64,000 nt of DNA from JAPPFW01 sp965231815 (GTDB lineage: Bacteria; Actinomycetota; Acidimicrobiia; Spongiisociales; Spongiisociaceae), in assembly GCA_965231815.1 (NCBI GenBank), contig OZ246890.1, forward strand, positions 3,038,001 to 3,102,000, given 5' to 3'. Under the pieces are notes generated by a model. The model was given only the letters and a program-made list of their open reading frames with translations, searched no databases and was not told the DNA's origin. Shown piece by piece: positions 49,876-59,871 of the stretch (position 1 is its first letter; each line of letters begins with the position of its first letter). Made by a program: the position numbers and the translations under genes.

Positions 49876-51924
49876 ATGGGACCGGACAGAATACGCAACG
49901 TGGGGTTGTTCGGCCACGGCGGTGCGGGCAAGACCGCTGTGGCCGAAGCACTCCTGTACAACGCGGGGATGACCACCCGCATCGGTACTGTCGAAGCCGG
50001 CAATACCGTGATGGACTACGAGCCCGAGGAGATTGAACGTCAGAATTCGCTTGGTTTGGGGATTGCCGCGTTCAATCTCAATGGTCACCGGGTAAACCTG
50101 ATCGATACACCCGGTTACGCAGACTTCATCGGTGACGCTCTCGCGGCTCTGAGGGCAGTGGATATCGCCATATTTGTGGTGTCCGCGGTGGACGGTGTCG
50201 AAGTTCAGACCGAATTGCTTTGGGAGGCCGCCCAGCAAGAAGGGATAGCCAAGGCGGTTTTTATCAACAAGCTGGATCGCGACCGCGCCTCCTTCTCTCG
50301 TACCCTTGACCAACTGGTCGAGGTATTCGGCAAGCAAATCGCGCCGGTTCAGATACCGATCGGCGCCGAAGATGACTTTTCGGGAATTGTTCGTCTGGTT
50401 TCGGGCCAGGCTATGGAGTACCGGAACGGTCAGACCAGGGGATCACCCAAGACCCCACCTCCCGAGGTGGCCGACATGTTCGAGCAGACCCGCCTGGCGC
50501 TGGTGGAGACGGTGGTCGAAACCGACGACGACCTCCTCGAAGCCTATTTCGAGGGCGAGGAGCCGTCTGCGCAGCAAATGATACAGGTTATTCACGACGG
50601 GATGATCGCCGGCAACATCTTTCCGGTCCTAGTCGGGTCGGCGGGGTCTTTGGTGGGGATTGATACCCTGGCCGAGTTCATTGTCGACTTCGCTCCTACC
50701 CCTCTCGAGCGTCCCATGCCATCCACCGTCGTCGGTGATCTGTCCCCCGATCCCACCGGTCCGGTCGCCGCCTACACCTTCAAAACATCCGGTGACCAGT
50801 ACGTCGGGCGTGTCAACACCTTCCGGGTGTTCTCGGGCTCGCTTGATGCCGACGGGTTCCTGGAAACCTCAGGGGGTTCTCGGGTCAGGATGACCAACCT
50901 CTTTGCCATGCAGGGGAAGGACCATGCAGACGTAGGACCGGTCGGCGTAGGGTCGATCGCATCGGTCGCGAAACTGGATGCGCTCCGAGTGGGCGACACC
51001 CTACGCTCACCCGGCGCCGGGGTGGAGATAGTTCCGGTTGAAGTTCCGCAACCTGTCCACGAGGTCACCGTCATACCGCGGTCCACCCAAGACGAGGACA
51101 AACTGTCCACCGCGCTGGCTCGCGTTCAGGAGGAGGATCCCACCATCAAGGTGGAGCGACGGCCCGAAACCAAAGAGACCGTAATGTCCGGCCTGGGAGA
51201 AGCCCATGTGGCTGTCACGCTAGCCCGAGTCGCACGGCGCTTTGGAGTAGAGGTCAATGTCGGGATACCGCGCATTCCTTACCGTGAGACGGTACTAGGC
51301 CGGGCGGATGTCGAAGGCAAGCACAAGAAGCAGTCCGGTGGCCGAGGGCAGTTTGGTGTGGCCTACGTCAGCTTCGAGCCCAACGAACGTGGGGAAGGCT
51401 ACGAATTCGTAGACCGGATAAAGGGGGGATCCATCCCCCGCAACCTGATACCGGCTGTGGACAAAGGCATTAGAGAAGCTCTCGAGCGGGGAATTCTGGC
51501 CGGCTATCCGGTGATCGATGTCCGAGCGACGGTGTACGACGGGAAGTTCCACTCGGTTGATTCGGACGAACTCAGTTTCCGGATGGCCGGGATTATGGCG
51601 GTTCGGGCGGCCGCGCCGGATCTACGGGCCACGATCCTGGAGCCCATATCCGTAGTAAACGTACGGGTACCGGAGGACTACATGGGCGATGTCATAGGGG
51701 ACATCAACTCGAAGCGGGGCCGGGTCCTCGGAATGGATGCGGACGGACGGAGTCGGGTGGTTAGCGCCGAAGTTCCTATGGCGGAGATGCAACGGTATTC
51801 TGTGGACCTGCGGTCTATGACCGGGGGCCGGGGATCGTTCGAGATTTCGTTCTCCCACTATGACCCGGCGCCGCCCCAGGAGGTCCGGAAGGTCGTGTTG
51901 GCGTCCGAATCCGATTCCGTTTAG
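49876..51924 (+). CDS. EF-G-like translational GTPase (EF-G2 type)
   Basis: A 682-residue GTPase with the domain order of elongation factor G. GTPase motifs are GHGGAGKTAVAEALL (G1), DTPGYADF (G3) and INKLDRD (G4); the G1 loop is not the AHVDHGKT of true EF-G, which marks the EF-G2/FusA2 subgroup. Domain IV shows RGQFGVAYVSFEPNERGEG and domain V ends FEISFSHYDPAPPQEV. AGGAGG lies nine bases before ATG 49876; an upstream TTG at 49852 overlaps the ribosome site and is rejected. The role of EF-G2 in actinobacteria is unclear, perhaps ribosome recycling or stress. Confidence 0.92.
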   Translation: MGPDRIRNVGLFGHGGAGKTAVAEALLYNAGMTTRIGTVEAGNTVMDYEPEEIERQNSLGLGIAAFNLNGHRVNLIDTPGYADFIGDALAALRAVDIAIFVVSAVDGVEVQTELLWEAAQQEGIAKAVFINKLDRDRASFSRTLDQLVEVFGKQIAPVQIPIGAEDDFSGIVRLVSGQAMEYRNGQTRGSPKTPPPEVADMFEQTRLALVETVVETDDDLLEAYFEGEEPSAQQMIQVIHDGMIAGNIFPVLVGSAGSLVGIDTLAEFIVDFAPTPLERPMPSTVVGDLSPDPTGPVAAYTFKTSGDQYVGRVNTFRVFSGSLDADGFLETSGGSRVRMTNLFAMQGKDHADVGPVGVGSIASVAKLDALRVGDTLRSPGAGVEIVPVEVPQPVHEVTVIPRSTQDEDKLSTALARVQEEDPTIKVERRPETKETVMSGLGEAHVAVTLARVARRFGVEVNVGIPRIPYRETVLGRADVEGKHKKQSGGRGQFGVAYVSFEPNERGEGYEFVDRIKGGSIPRNLIPAVDKGIREALERGILAGYPVIDVRATVYDGKFHSVDSDELSFRMAGIMAVRAAAPDLRATILEPISVVNVRVPEDYMGDVIGDINSKRGRVLGMDADGRSRVVSAEVPMAEMQRYSVDLRSMTGGRGSFEISFSHYDPAPPQEVRKVVLASESDSV

Positions 51925-51949
51925 CTGAGCTGGAGCCGCTGAAAACCTA

Positions 51950-53239
51950 ATGGAGATAGCAAAAGTCCAAGTCCAGAACGAAGGTCCCGTCGAGTTGCCC
52001 GTTGTCGAGGGAACGGAAGGTGGCAGAGCGCTCGGGATAGCGCACCTTCGTAGCGCCACCGGTTTCGTAACCTTCGATCCGGGTTACGGCAACACGGCCG
52101 AGGCGGCCAGCGCCATCACCTTCATCGACGGTGAGAAGGGCGTGCTTCGTTATCGGGGTTATCCGGTGGACCAGCTAGTCCGGTATTCCTCCTTCTTGGA
52201 GGTTTGCTACCTGCTGGATCGGGGCGAATTGCCCTCGCCTAACCAACTCGGGAGTTTTAGGCAAGAGATCGCGGATAATGCGTCGGTACCGGGAGAGTTG
52301 GCGATCCTTCTCGAGTCCATTCCTTCGAGTATTCACCCTATGCAGAAGCTGGCCGCGGCGGTGGCGCTTCTCGGTTCGTACTGTTCCGGCAAGGGCGGTA
52401 TTGACCGAACGGAAGACGGCGCTTCCAGCTCGATACAGCTCCTGGCCAAGTTACCGACGCTGGCAGCCTGGTCATACCGGAGCACTACCGACAGGACCTA
52501 TCCGGAACCGCAGGATGATCTGGGGTATGCCGCAAACTTCCTCAACATGATGTTCGCTCCGGGAAGCGTGCCGTATGAGGTTCCGGAGGCCCATAACCTG
52601 GCGATGGAAGCCCTTCTCCTTCTCCATGCCGATCACGGCCAGAATCTCTCGACCTCGGCGGTACGGCTGGTCGGCTCGAGTCACGCCGAGCTGTTCTCGG
52701 CCATCTCAGCGGGGATCCTCGCTCTATCAGGCCCTCTTCATGGAGGGGCCAACCAGAGCGTTATAGAGATGCTGGAGGAGATTCTTGCTACCGGTGGCGA
52801 CACCGGCGCATTCATCGAACGGGCCAAGGATCGTACCGATCCCTTCCGGCTGATGGGTTTCGGTCATCGCGTGTACCGGAACTACGACCCTCGGGCCGAG
52901 TTGATCAAACAACATGCCAAGGACCTGTTGGCGGAAAGTGCGGAAGGTAAGGATCCGTTGCTCGAAGTAGCTCTGCGGTTGGAGGAGGAAGCTTTGGCTG
53001 ACGATTTCTTCAGCGAGCGCCGGATCTATCCCAATGTGGACTTCTACTCGGGCATCATCTACCGGGCAATGGGCTTCCCCAGCGACATGTTCACGGTTCT
53101 ATTCGCACTCGGGCGTCTCCCCGGCTGGTTGGCTCAGTGGAGGGAGATGATCGAGGATCCCTCCTCCAAACTCAAACGCCCGAGGCAGATCTACACCGGT
53201 TACTCCCGGCGGGACTACATACCGATGGAAGATCGTTAA
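51950..53239 (+). CDS. gltA: Citrate synthase
   Basis: A 429-residue citrate synthase, condensing acetyl-CoA with oxaloacetate. The substrate and catalytic residues are visible in LHADHGQNLSTSAVRLVGSS, GPLHGGANQSVIEMLEEI, MGFGHRVYRNYDPRAE and PNVDFYSGIIYRAMGFP. The length and N-terminal beta domain (TFIDGEKGVLRYRGYPVDQL) fit type II-like enzymes of gram-positive bacteria. It starts 25 bases after the EF-G-like gene on the same strand and is followed by a small membrane protein. Confidence 0.96.
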   Translation: MEIAKVQVQNEGPVELPVVEGTEGGRALGIAHLRSATGFVTFDPGYGNTAEAASAITFIDGEKGVLRYRGYPVDQLVRYSSFLEVCYLLDRGELPSPNQLGSFRQEIADNASVPGELAILLESIPSSIHPMQKLAAAVALLGSYCSGKGGIDRTEDGASSSIQLLAKLPTLAAWSYRSTTDRTYPEPQDDLGYAANFLNMMFAPGSVPYEVPEAHNLAMEALLLLHADHGQNLSTSAVRLVGSSHAELFSAISAGILALSGPLHGGANQSVIEMLEEILATGGDTGAFIERAKDRTDPFRLMGFGHRVYRNYDPRAELIKQHAKDLLAESAEGKDPLLEVALRLEEEALADDFFSERRIYPNVDFYSGIIYRAMGFPSDMFTVLFALGRLPGWLAQWREMIEDPSSKLKRPRQIYTGYSRRDYIPMEDR

Positions 53240-53268
53240 GTGGAGCATATTCAAGTAGGGCATCGTTA

Positions 53269-53763
53269 GTGGATGGAATCCGGATACCCAAGGATCTGGC
53301 CGATGCCGAGGGCGTTCCGGAGGACCTCGACTCGGGAACTCTAGGTCCATATCGGTTTCCCTCACCGGACCGTCGGCGGTCGGCGGCACTCATCTATGTG
53401 GTGGGAGCGGTCATCGCTGTGCTTGGAGCCCTAGCCGGGCTGGCTTCCGGGTTGTGGGTGGCATCCTTGGGGTTTCTCGGACTGGCTTACCTGCATGACC
53501 GCGCTGCCTGGCCGTTGGTGGTCGACCAGGAGCAGGCCCTGGGCAGCGCGGCGACTCGGATTCCGTTCCCCGTGGGCCACGCCTCCGCGGCCCTCGGGTT
53601 TAGAGGTGTGCGATCTCGGCCGGTTTGGAACGTGATTCTCTACTCGGCTACCGACCCCCCGGATCGTAGAGCTCTGGTACGTCTGGATGCGGTAACCGGC
53701 GAACAAGTAGGCAGCACCTACATCCAGGACCTGGAGGGAATCGCGGTTCCGGAAGGTCTGTAG
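53269..53763 (+). CDS. Small membrane protein, function unknown
   Basis: A 164-residue protein, start GTG 53269 with AGTAGGG nearby; the longer frame would overlap citrate synthase. A hydrophilic N-terminus of about 45 residues is followed by two close hydrophobic segments (LIYVVGAVIAVLGALAGLAS, LWVASLGFLGLAYL). The C-terminal half (SRPVWNVILYSATDPPDRRA, LVRLDAVTGEQVGSTYIQDL) is a small folded domain. I recognise no family. Similar small membrane proteins follow citrate synthase in some actinobacteria, but function is unknown. Confidence 0.7.
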   Translation: MDGIRIPKDLADAEGVPEDLDSGTLGPYRFPSPDRRRSAALIYVVGAVIAVLGALAGLASGLWVASLGFLGLAYLHDRAAWPLVVDQEQALGSAATRIPFPVGHASAALGFRGVRSRPVWNVILYSATDPPDRRALVRLDAVTGEQVGSTYIQDLEGIAVPEGL

Positions 53764-53875
53764 TGGCGGTCTTCCCGAGCGGTCACAGGCTCACGGCTGT
53801 TCCGGGCGTTCCCGCGGCTTGCGGAAAACCGGGCCGATTAGTCGGACCGGTGACGGTCGGCGAGCCCGAACCTGC

Positions 53876-55807
53876 TCAGTGGGGAGCTCGGGCGGCGCCG
53901 CTTAGTCTTTCCACCGCGGTATCCAGGGGAACGCCGCGCTTTTCCCGTCCACGACCCATTCGCAATCCGACCGTACGGTTGGCGAGATCGTGATCACCTA
54001 CCACCACCACCGCCGGAACCTTCTGGGTGATCGCTTTGCGGACCTTCTCCCCCAGCTTGCCCGGTCCGGTGGCCGACTCGACTCGAAGACCGATCGTTTC
54101 GAGTGAATCAGCGACCTCTTTCGCGTAGCCGTGGTGACGGTCGGCTACGGGAATAATCGTCACCTGCACGGGAGCTAGCCACATCGGCATCGCACCTGCG
54201 TAGTGTTCGACGAGTATGCCGACGAACCGCTCGACGGAACCGAACTTGGCAGCATGAATCATGACGGGACGTTCCCGGGTGTCCTGGCGGGTGACGTACT
54301 CGAGACCGAAGCGTTCCGGTAGCGAGAAATCGACCTGGATGGTGGACATCTGCCATCGCCGCCCGATGGCGTCCCTTACGTGTACGTCGATCTTCGGTCC
54401 GTAGAAGGCGCCTTCCCCGGTTGCTACTCGGTACGGGACGCCGACCTCGGTCAAGGCCTCCAGGAGGGACTGTTCCGCTAGGTCCCACAGGGCGAGGTTA
54501 CCGACCCATTTGTCTGCCGGCCTGGTCGCCAGCTCGGCCTCGAACTCTTCGAATCCGAAGTCCCGCAGCAGTCTGAGGACGAAGTCGAGGTGTAGCAGGA
54601 GTTCCGACGGAACTTGTTCACGGGTGCAGAAGGTATGGGAGTCGTCTTGCGTGAAGCCTCTTGCTCTCAGCAGGCCGTGTACAACACCGGATCGTTCGTA
54701 ACGGTAGACCGCGCCCAACTCTGAGAGGCGCATCGGAAGTTCACGATAGGAACGCGCCGAGGATCGATAGATGAGCACATGAAACGGGCAGTTCATGGGC
54801 TTTACCCGGTACTCGTCTCGCTGATCCATCTCCAATCCGGGATACATGTTCTCGGCATAGAAGCCGAGATGACCGGAAGTGTCCCAGAGTTGCGCCTTCG
54901 CCAGATGGGGCGAGTTCACGAAGTCGAACCCGTAGCTCTCATGGAGTCGGCGGCTGTAAGCCTCCACATGGCGGCGTAGCATCCCTCCTTTCGGGTGCCA
55001 GACCGCCAAACCCGGTCCGAGATCCTCCGGAAACGAGAAGAGGTCGAGCTCTCGTCCGAGTTTTCGGTGGTCTCTCCGGGCCGCCTCTTCGATCCGGTGA
55101 AGGTATGTTCGCAGGGCTTTGCGGTGTTCCCATGCCGTGCCGTATATGCGCTGTAACTGTGGTCTGTGTTCGTCCCCCCGCCAGTAGGCGCCGGCCGTCC
55201 GCAGCAGTTTCACCGCCTTCAAACGGCCTGTAGACGGCAGGTGCGGGCCGCGGCACAGGTCTACGAAGGATCCGTTGCGATATACGGAGACCGCGTCGGC
55301 CGATTCGACCTCGGAGGAATCTACCGAGCGAATTATCTCGACTTTGTAAGGGTGTTCGCCGAACAGATCCAGGCCGTCTTCTATCGACATCTCGGCCCTC
55401 TCGAAGGCTTGGTCGGCGGTGATTATCCGTTCCATCTCCGCTTCGATCCGGGCGAGGTCGTCGGGAGTGAACGGGCGACCGATGTCAAAGTCGTAGTAGA
55501 ACCCATCTGTAATCGGGGGACCGATCGCAAAAGTGGCGCCCTCGAAGAGGTTGAGTACCGCCTGGGCAAGGATATGAGCCGCCGAGTGGCGTATCACTGC
55601 TCGTCCTTCGTCGGAGGTTTCGGTGATCACCCGGAAGCGGCCCCCCGCTTCGATCGGGCGGTCTAGGTCGAGTGCAACTCCGTCAACGGTTACGGCCACC
55701 GCCGCGGCGGCTAGCTTCCGGCCGATGGAACCGGCCACCTCGCGGCCGGTTGTTCCCTGCGGGAATGCGCTGATGGATTCGTCGGGGAGAGTCAGTTCTA
55801 TAGTCAT
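53876..55807 (-). CDS. thrS: Threonyl-tRNA synthetase
   Basis: A 643-residue class II synthetase with the full ThrS layout. The TGS domain is at the start (MTIELTLPDESISAFPQGTT), the editing domain contains IRHSAAHILAQAVLNLF (HxxxH) and SVYRNGSFVDLCRGPHLPST, and the core has RVKPMNCPFHVLIYRSS, GEGAFYGPKIDVHVRDAIGR and MIHAAKFGSVERF. The anticodon domain ends VVVGDHDLANRTVGLRMGRG. I start it at ATG 55807 where the TGS domain begins; the frame continuing to 55936 adds unrelated residues. No T-box leader is visible in the 190 bases upstream. Confidence 0.97.
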   Translation of the reverse strand: MTIELTLPDESISAFPQGTTGREVAGSIGRKLAAAAVAVTVDGVALDLDRPIEAGGRFRVITETSDEGRAVIRHSAAHILAQAVLNLFEGATFAIGPPITDGFYYDFDIGRPFTPDDLARIEAEMERIITADQAFERAEMSIEDGLDLFGEHPYKVEIIRSVDSSEVESADAVSVYRNGSFVDLCRGPHLPSTGRLKAVKLLRTAGAYWRGDEHRPQLQRIYGTAWEHRKALRTYLHRIEEAARRDHRKLGRELDLFSFPEDLGPGLAVWHPKGGMLRRHVEAYSRRLHESYGFDFVNSPHLAKAQLWDTSGHLGFYAENMYPGLEMDQRDEYRVKPMNCPFHVLIYRSSARSYRELPMRLSELGAVYRYERSGVVHGLLRARGFTQDDSHTFCTREQVPSELLLHLDFVLRLLRDFGFEEFEAELATRPADKWVGNLALWDLAEQSLLEALTEVGVPYRVATGEGAFYGPKIDVHVRDAIGRRWQMSTIQVDFSLPERFGLEYVTRQDTRERPVMIHAAKFGSVERFVGILVEHYAGAMPMWLAPVQVTIIPVADRHHGYAKEVADSLETIGLRVESATGPGKLGEKVRKAITQKVPAVVVVGDHDLANRTVGLRMGRGREKRGVPLDTAVERLSGAARAPH

Positions 55808-55997
55808 ATGAAATCGTGGTTGTCGGGGTGTCGCGGTTTCCGGTAGGTAGTGGACGGTATGTCGCAGCCGGGATGATGCTCGTTCCGATGCAAGGTTAAT
55901 CGTTCCCGACCGGTAGGCCGTACGGGCGACATCCACCCACCCTGAGGTGAGTCCAGGCGAGCCGAACGCCGTCCAACGGGGCCGGGCGGCGGCTCAT

Positions 55998-56891
55998 TCA
56001 CGATGCGCTCATGTTCGACGACTTCCAGCGGTAGGCGCGATCCACGTGATCGGTTGCGAAACCGAGACTTCGATAGAGTTGCAGGGCTGTCGAGTTCGAC
56101 GCGTCCACATATAGGATTGCTCGGTCTGCTCCCCGTTCGGAAGCCAGATACCGGAGCCCTTCGACGGCGATGATCCGACCGAGCCCGCGCTGCTGGAAGG
56201 ACGGGTGTACGGCTATAGAGTAGATCTCCCCAACCGTCTCTCCATCAGGTCCCGGCTTGGAGTGGACCTTGGTCCAGTTGAAGGCCACCATCCGCCTCCC
56301 CATCCAGGCCGTGCGAACTCCGGCGGGATCGAACCATTCGAACGCGAGGCGGGTTTCCAGATCCCGGGGGGTCCAGCCCCCTTGCTCCGGATGATTCCCG
56401 AACGCCCGGTTGTTCACGTCCATCAGCGCGGCGGCGTCATCCGCAACATCCATGCTCCGGATGACGACATCCTCCGGCGGAACCGTGGAATCCACTATCG
56501 GAAGGCTGGCGGACATCCGGTACAGCGCGCGCTCGAGATGCACCCGATCTGTGGAGGGATCTACCGCCCGACTATGGATCCAGAGTACGGCTTCCGGCAC
56601 CCCATCCGCTTCGAGCCGGTCCAGCATCCGTTCCAGGATCCGGTTGTACAGCCCCGCGGGGGCTGCCACTTCAAGGTTCCAGATCTTCCTGCCCGGTCCC
56701 GGAGTAGCGTAACCGTAGGCCTCCGGCATCCCGTTTCGGTCCGCTACCAGGCCGATACATTCACGGTTTTCCCTCATCGCGGCAAGCAGTATCTCGCCGA
56801 ACGGCGGTGCTCCCTGTTCCCGTTCGATATCCGCGATGAGGCGCTCAAGGCGCTCTCCCAAGTCGCTGGGTAAAGCACTACTAATCTGCAT
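55998..56891 (-). CDS. mshD: Mycothiol synthase MshD
   Basis: A 297-residue double-GNAT acetyltransferase. The C-terminal active domain matches MshD: DVNNRAFGNHPEQGGWTPRD, WFDPAGVRTAW, FNWTKVHSKPGPDGETVGEI, IYSIAVHPSFQQRGLGRIIA and ADRAILYVDASNSTALQLYR. MshD acetylates the cysteinyl group in the last step of mycothiol synthesis, the main low-molecular thiol of actinobacteria. I start it at ATG 56891 (MQISSALP); there is no Shine-Dalgarno and the message may be leaderless. Upstream extension to 56930 is possible but unsupported. Confidence 0.9.
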   Translation of the reverse strand: MQISSALPSDLGERLERLIADIEREQGAPPFGEILLAAMRENRECIGLVADRNGMPEAYGYATPGPGRKIWNLEVAAPAGLYNRILERMLDRLEADGVPEAVLWIHSRAVDPSTDRVHLERALYRMSASLPIVDSTVPPEDVVIRSMDVADDAAALMDVNNRAFGNHPEQGGWTPRDLETRLAFEWFDPAGVRTAWMGRRMVAFNWTKVHSKPGPDGETVGEIYSIAVHPSFQQRGLGRIIAVEGLRYLASERGADRAILYVDASNSTALQLYRSLGFATDHVDRAYRWKSSNMSAS

Positions 56892-57042
56892 ACTATGGAA
56901 GGGTAGGCACCGGTAGTCAAGCAGCCGCAAACCTTATCCGTCGAGGCGGCTCCTCACGACCGGGTGTTTCCTCCGGAGGAACGCTCCCCCATCGCTATCC
57001 TCGCATCAACTATGGATGGCGTGCAGCTAGATGGAGTGTGTC

Positions 57043-57972
57043 ATGGCCGGCTCCGATAACGGAACTCGCCAGGGCGCGAGCTCGCCATTAGGGAACAATG
57101 TCGGTCCGCGGCGGCGCGGCAACCGGCGGTCCCCATCACGCGGGCGGATGATTCGTGACTCTGATCGGCCGGTTGCCGGCAAAACTTCCTCTTCCCCACC
57201 GCTCTTCTGCCATTCCTGCGGTGCGCGGAAAAAGCCAGACCGGTCCCTCTGCCCGTCATGTGGCAAGGGCTCTCCGGAGAGGAGGGCCGATCCAACCGTT
57301 CGGCCCGGTACCGATGCGGGCGTCGGAGTCGCCGGTGGACGGGACAGAGTCACGCCGGCGCCACGCTCATCCGGAGGGAAGGGACGGGTTGCTATATCGG
57401 AGAGGCTTCCATCGTGGATCGTCGGCAGAGGTTTCCGGAACGTGGCGGCATTGTTCTTGTTGATAGCTAGCTTGTTGGTGGGATTGCAGACCCTGATCCC
57501 GGCGGCTTCCGAAACGGTGTCGACGTTGGCGCCGGTTCGGTCAACTCAAACCGTTTCCACCGTCGACGTAGCGACGCTCCGGCAGTACACAGACCAGATC
57601 TCCGCCCTGGGGTCCGATGTTGCAGCCGCGGCAGCCCACGGACGTCGGATCAACGAAGACTGGGAGCAAGGTAATACCGGCTACCAGCCGACCAGGGATC
57701 AGATGAGGGCCTTGGTAAACACTGCGTCGGCTCTCTCGACGAGGCTTGCCGACATAGCGGTACCTCCGATGGCTGATCCCCTGGTACACAGGCAGATGCT
57801 GCTTGAAATGTCTACGTTCGTGTCAGCCGCGGGAGGTATGTCGGCAGGGTTCGAGTCCACCGATTCCGGTGAAGCGCGCATGGCGGAGTTATCCCGCTTC
57901 GCGGCTGCCGCTCGGGAGTTCGGAGCACTTGTAGCCGAGGCGGCGGGGGTTGCCGGGTCGGCCGCGACCTGA
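57043..57972 (+). CDS. Zinc-ribbon membrane protein, function unknown
   Basis: A protein of about 309 residues from ATG 57043 (57031 is also possible). A basic Ser/Arg/Gly-rich N-terminus precedes a zinc ribbon, FCHSCGARKKPDRSLCPSCG (two CxxC), then a disordered linker and one membrane helix (NVAALFLLIASLLVGLQTLI). The C-terminal 170 residues are alanine-rich and helical (LRQYTDQISALGSDVAAAAA, RDQMRALVNTASALSTRLAD), outside the membrane. I do not recognise the family. The layout, a cytosolic zinc ribbon with an external helical domain, suggests a sensor or secretion-associated protein. Confidence 0.7.
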   Translation: MAGSDNGTRQGASSPLGNNVGPRRRGNRRSPSRGRMIRDSDRPVAGKTSSSPPLFCHSCGARKKPDRSLCPSCGKGSPERRADPTVRPGTDAGVGVAGGRDRVTPAPRSSGGKGRVAISERLPSWIVGRGFRNVAALFLLIASLLVGLQTLIPAASETVSTLAPVRSTQTVSTVDVATLRQYTDQISALGSDVAAAAAHGRRINEDWEQGNTGYQPTRDQMRALVNTASALSTRLADIAVPPMADPLVHRQMLLEMSTFVSAAGGMSAGFESTDSGEARMAELSRFAAAAREFGALVAEAAGVAGSAAT

Positions 57973-57987
57973 CACGTACCGGTCCGG

Positions 57988-58839
57988 TTACCCGGTTTCA
58001 AGCCGACTTTCAACCGTTCTTCCAAGAAGCTGATGTCGAGCCCAGGTGGTGAGGTCATCGAGCATCCTCATTCCCTCCAGTTCATTAATCGATCCGTGTT
58101 TCATGCCCTCGTACAGTCGTCGGTCTACAGTCGGGACTTCGTCCAGGCAAGCGCTGATGCCGGCGGGAACGAGCGTATCCTCTTGGCCATGGAGAACCAG
58201 AGTGGGTACGTCGTACAAATCCAGCGAGCGGCGCACGCGATCCATGGCTCGCAAGATCAGGTCCCCCAACCGCACCGTCGTCCGGGTGACCATCAACGGA
58301 TCGGCACGATAGTCATCGGCCATTGCGGGGTCGATGAAGAGGTCTTCCGGATAGATCGGGTTGGCGAGGGTAAGCCGTGGTGCGATGCCGGCGAGAAGAG
58401 GAGCGCCCATCCGTTTCCAGGTCGGTGCAACAGCATCGAGAGCCGGTGCACTCAGGGTTACCAGGTCAGGCCGGCGATGACGGGAGAGTACGTAGTCCAT
58501 GACGATCAAACCACCTATCGAATGACCTAACATCAGGACCGGCAAGTTCCTCATAAACAGCGGCGCTAGGTTGTCGGCTACCTGTATCAGATAGGTGGAC
58601 CAGTCTTCGGTATCGGCACGTCGCCCGCCGGAGGCGCCGAATCCCTCGAGATCGAAAGCCGATGTGGATATTCCGGTTGAGGCCAGATGGGCGCCGACCC
58701 GTTCGTACCGGCCGGAATGCTCGGCCAACCCATGAACGATCAGCGCTGATGCCCAGGGTCGTGCCGCGTTCCAGTATCGCCGCAGCTCCGTGACCCCGGA
58801 GCGGGTGGTACCGAATTCCAATGTGCTGGTGGTGGTCAT
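57988..58839 (-). CDS. Alpha/beta hydrolase, monoacylglycerol-lipase-like
   Basis: A 283-residue serine hydrolase. The nucleophile elbow is LMLGHSIGGLIVMDYVL, the catalytic aspartate is in LVLHGQEDTLVPAG, and the histidine is in YEGMKHGSINE. HGLAEHSGRYERVGAHLAS near the start forms the oxyanion loop and is typical of monoacylglycerol lipases (HGxGEHSGRY). It probably releases glycerol and a fatty acid from membrane-lipid breakdown. No signal peptide. It is convergent with the zinc-ribbon gene, 15 bases away. Confidence 0.9.
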   Translation of the reverse strand: MTTTSTLEFGTTRSGVTELRRYWNAARPWASALIVHGLAEHSGRYERVGAHLASTGISTSAFDLEGFGASGGRRADTEDWSTYLIQVADNLAPLFMRNLPVLMLGHSIGGLIVMDYVLSRHRRPDLVTLSAPALDAVAPTWKRMGAPLLAGIAPRLTLANPIYPEDLFIDPAMADDYRADPLMVTRTTVRLGDLILRAMDRVRRSLDLYDVPTLVLHGQEDTLVPAGISACLDEVPTVDRRLYEGMKHGSINELEGMRMLDDLTTWARHQLLGRTVESRLETG

Positions 58840-58983
58840 AGGCGGATTCCCGATATTCCGAAAGTAGCGCTCGGTGTAATGGTCACCTGCAACCCCGATA
58901 ATCAGATGCCAATCTCCAGAACAGACTACCTGACTATCAACCGCACTCCATCCGGACGCTATCGACCAAGGGTCGAAGGTAGG

Positions 58984-59502
58984 TCAGTTGACCGCAGCTT
59001 CGACCGTGGAGAGATTTCCCGTTATGGGTACTCGGGTCGGCAGATACCTGATACCCTGACCTTCAAGATCACGTTGAACCTGCCCGACAGCTATCGCGAA
59101 TACGCCTTGGCCGCTCTCCAGGATGTTCATCAGGTACTGGTGCGTGTCGTCGGAATTGTCGCTGGTCCAGATGTCGTTGCCGTCGGATAGCAGCGTGGAC
59201 TCCTTGAGCGGATTGCTGACCGACATCTCGGATCGCAGCCACTCGATCGCTTTGCGGATCTTCGGTAGGCTTATCCCGGTGTCCCGCAATCGTTTGATTA
59301 CCTTCAACTGGACCAGGTCCGTGAACGAATAGAGACGCTGGGTTCCAGAGCCTCCGGCCGCCCGCAAAGATGGCTTTAGGAGGTCGGTCCGAGCCCAGTA
59401 GTCGAGTTGCCGGTACGTGATCCCTACCAACTGGCATGCTTGAGGAGCCCGGTAGCCGTCCTGTTCGGGTTGGGAAAGTGGTCCGCGATAAGTGTCATCC
59501 AT
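58984..59502 (-). CDS. MerR-family regulator (Rv1830-like)
   Basis: A 172-residue MerR protein. The winged helix is at the N-terminus: YRAPQACQLVGITYRQLDYW, ARTDLLKPS, then GSGTQRLYSFTDLVQLKVIK and RLRDTGISLPKIRKAIEWLR. The C-terminal 80 residues are a small ligand or dimer domain with no cysteines for metal sensing. In mycobacteria a homologous regulator follows the DUF151 nuclease (garA - ftsR - nuclease - merR), and the same order is seen here, interrupted by a hicA remnant. It likely controls growth or metabolic genes; its target is unknown. Confidence 0.88.
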   Translation of the reverse strand: MDDTYRGPLSQPEQDGYRAPQACQLVGITYRQLDYWARTDLLKPSLRAAGGSGTQRLYSFTDLVQLKVIKRLRDTGISLPKIRKAIEWLRSEMSVSNPLKESTLLSDGNDIWTSDNSDDTHQYLMNILESGQGVFAIAVGQVQRDLEGQGIRYLPTRVPITGNLSTVEAAVN

Positions 59503-59871
59503 TAGTTACTCCTCCTACGGGGTCTCCAAGAGGTTGGAAGGAAGGCCCGACCGTACCGATCGGAGCGGGCCATGCGGCACCCTGGGCCTACCTTACAGTC
59601 CCGTAATTACCTTCTGGTCGGGTCACCTTAGACAATCAGAAAATATTTATCAACAGTTTCTGTGGATAACCGGACTCATCGCGTACCCGGATAGCGTCGT
59701 GGAACCTACCCCGTCAATCAAGTCACCTCCAGACCGAGACTCCAACCCGATGACTCCGGTCTCTGCGTTCGAGTTCGCAGTCGCTCTCGCGTCCAGAACG
59801 ATCTTGGAAGTGGGATGCGTGCCTGGAGCAACTATGCGATCTGTGCCGAAGTACGGATTCCCGTGTCTTAG
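59503..59871. other. Intergenic region upstream of MerR gene
   Basis: About 370 bases. The half nearest the MerR start is AT-rich (AATCAGAAAATATTTATCAA, 59635-59660) and should hold its promoter. The rest may carry degraded sequence of a lost hicB partner, but no frame is recognisable. Confidence 0.4.

Noticed and set aside
53763..53993. 76-codon plus-strand frame after the small membrane protein
   Set aside because: It runs antisense into thrS and has shadow composition.
58891..58905. AACCCCGATAATCAG, resembling an end of the dispersed element
   Set aside because: Only 12 of 15 match and no other part of the element is nearby; probably chance.
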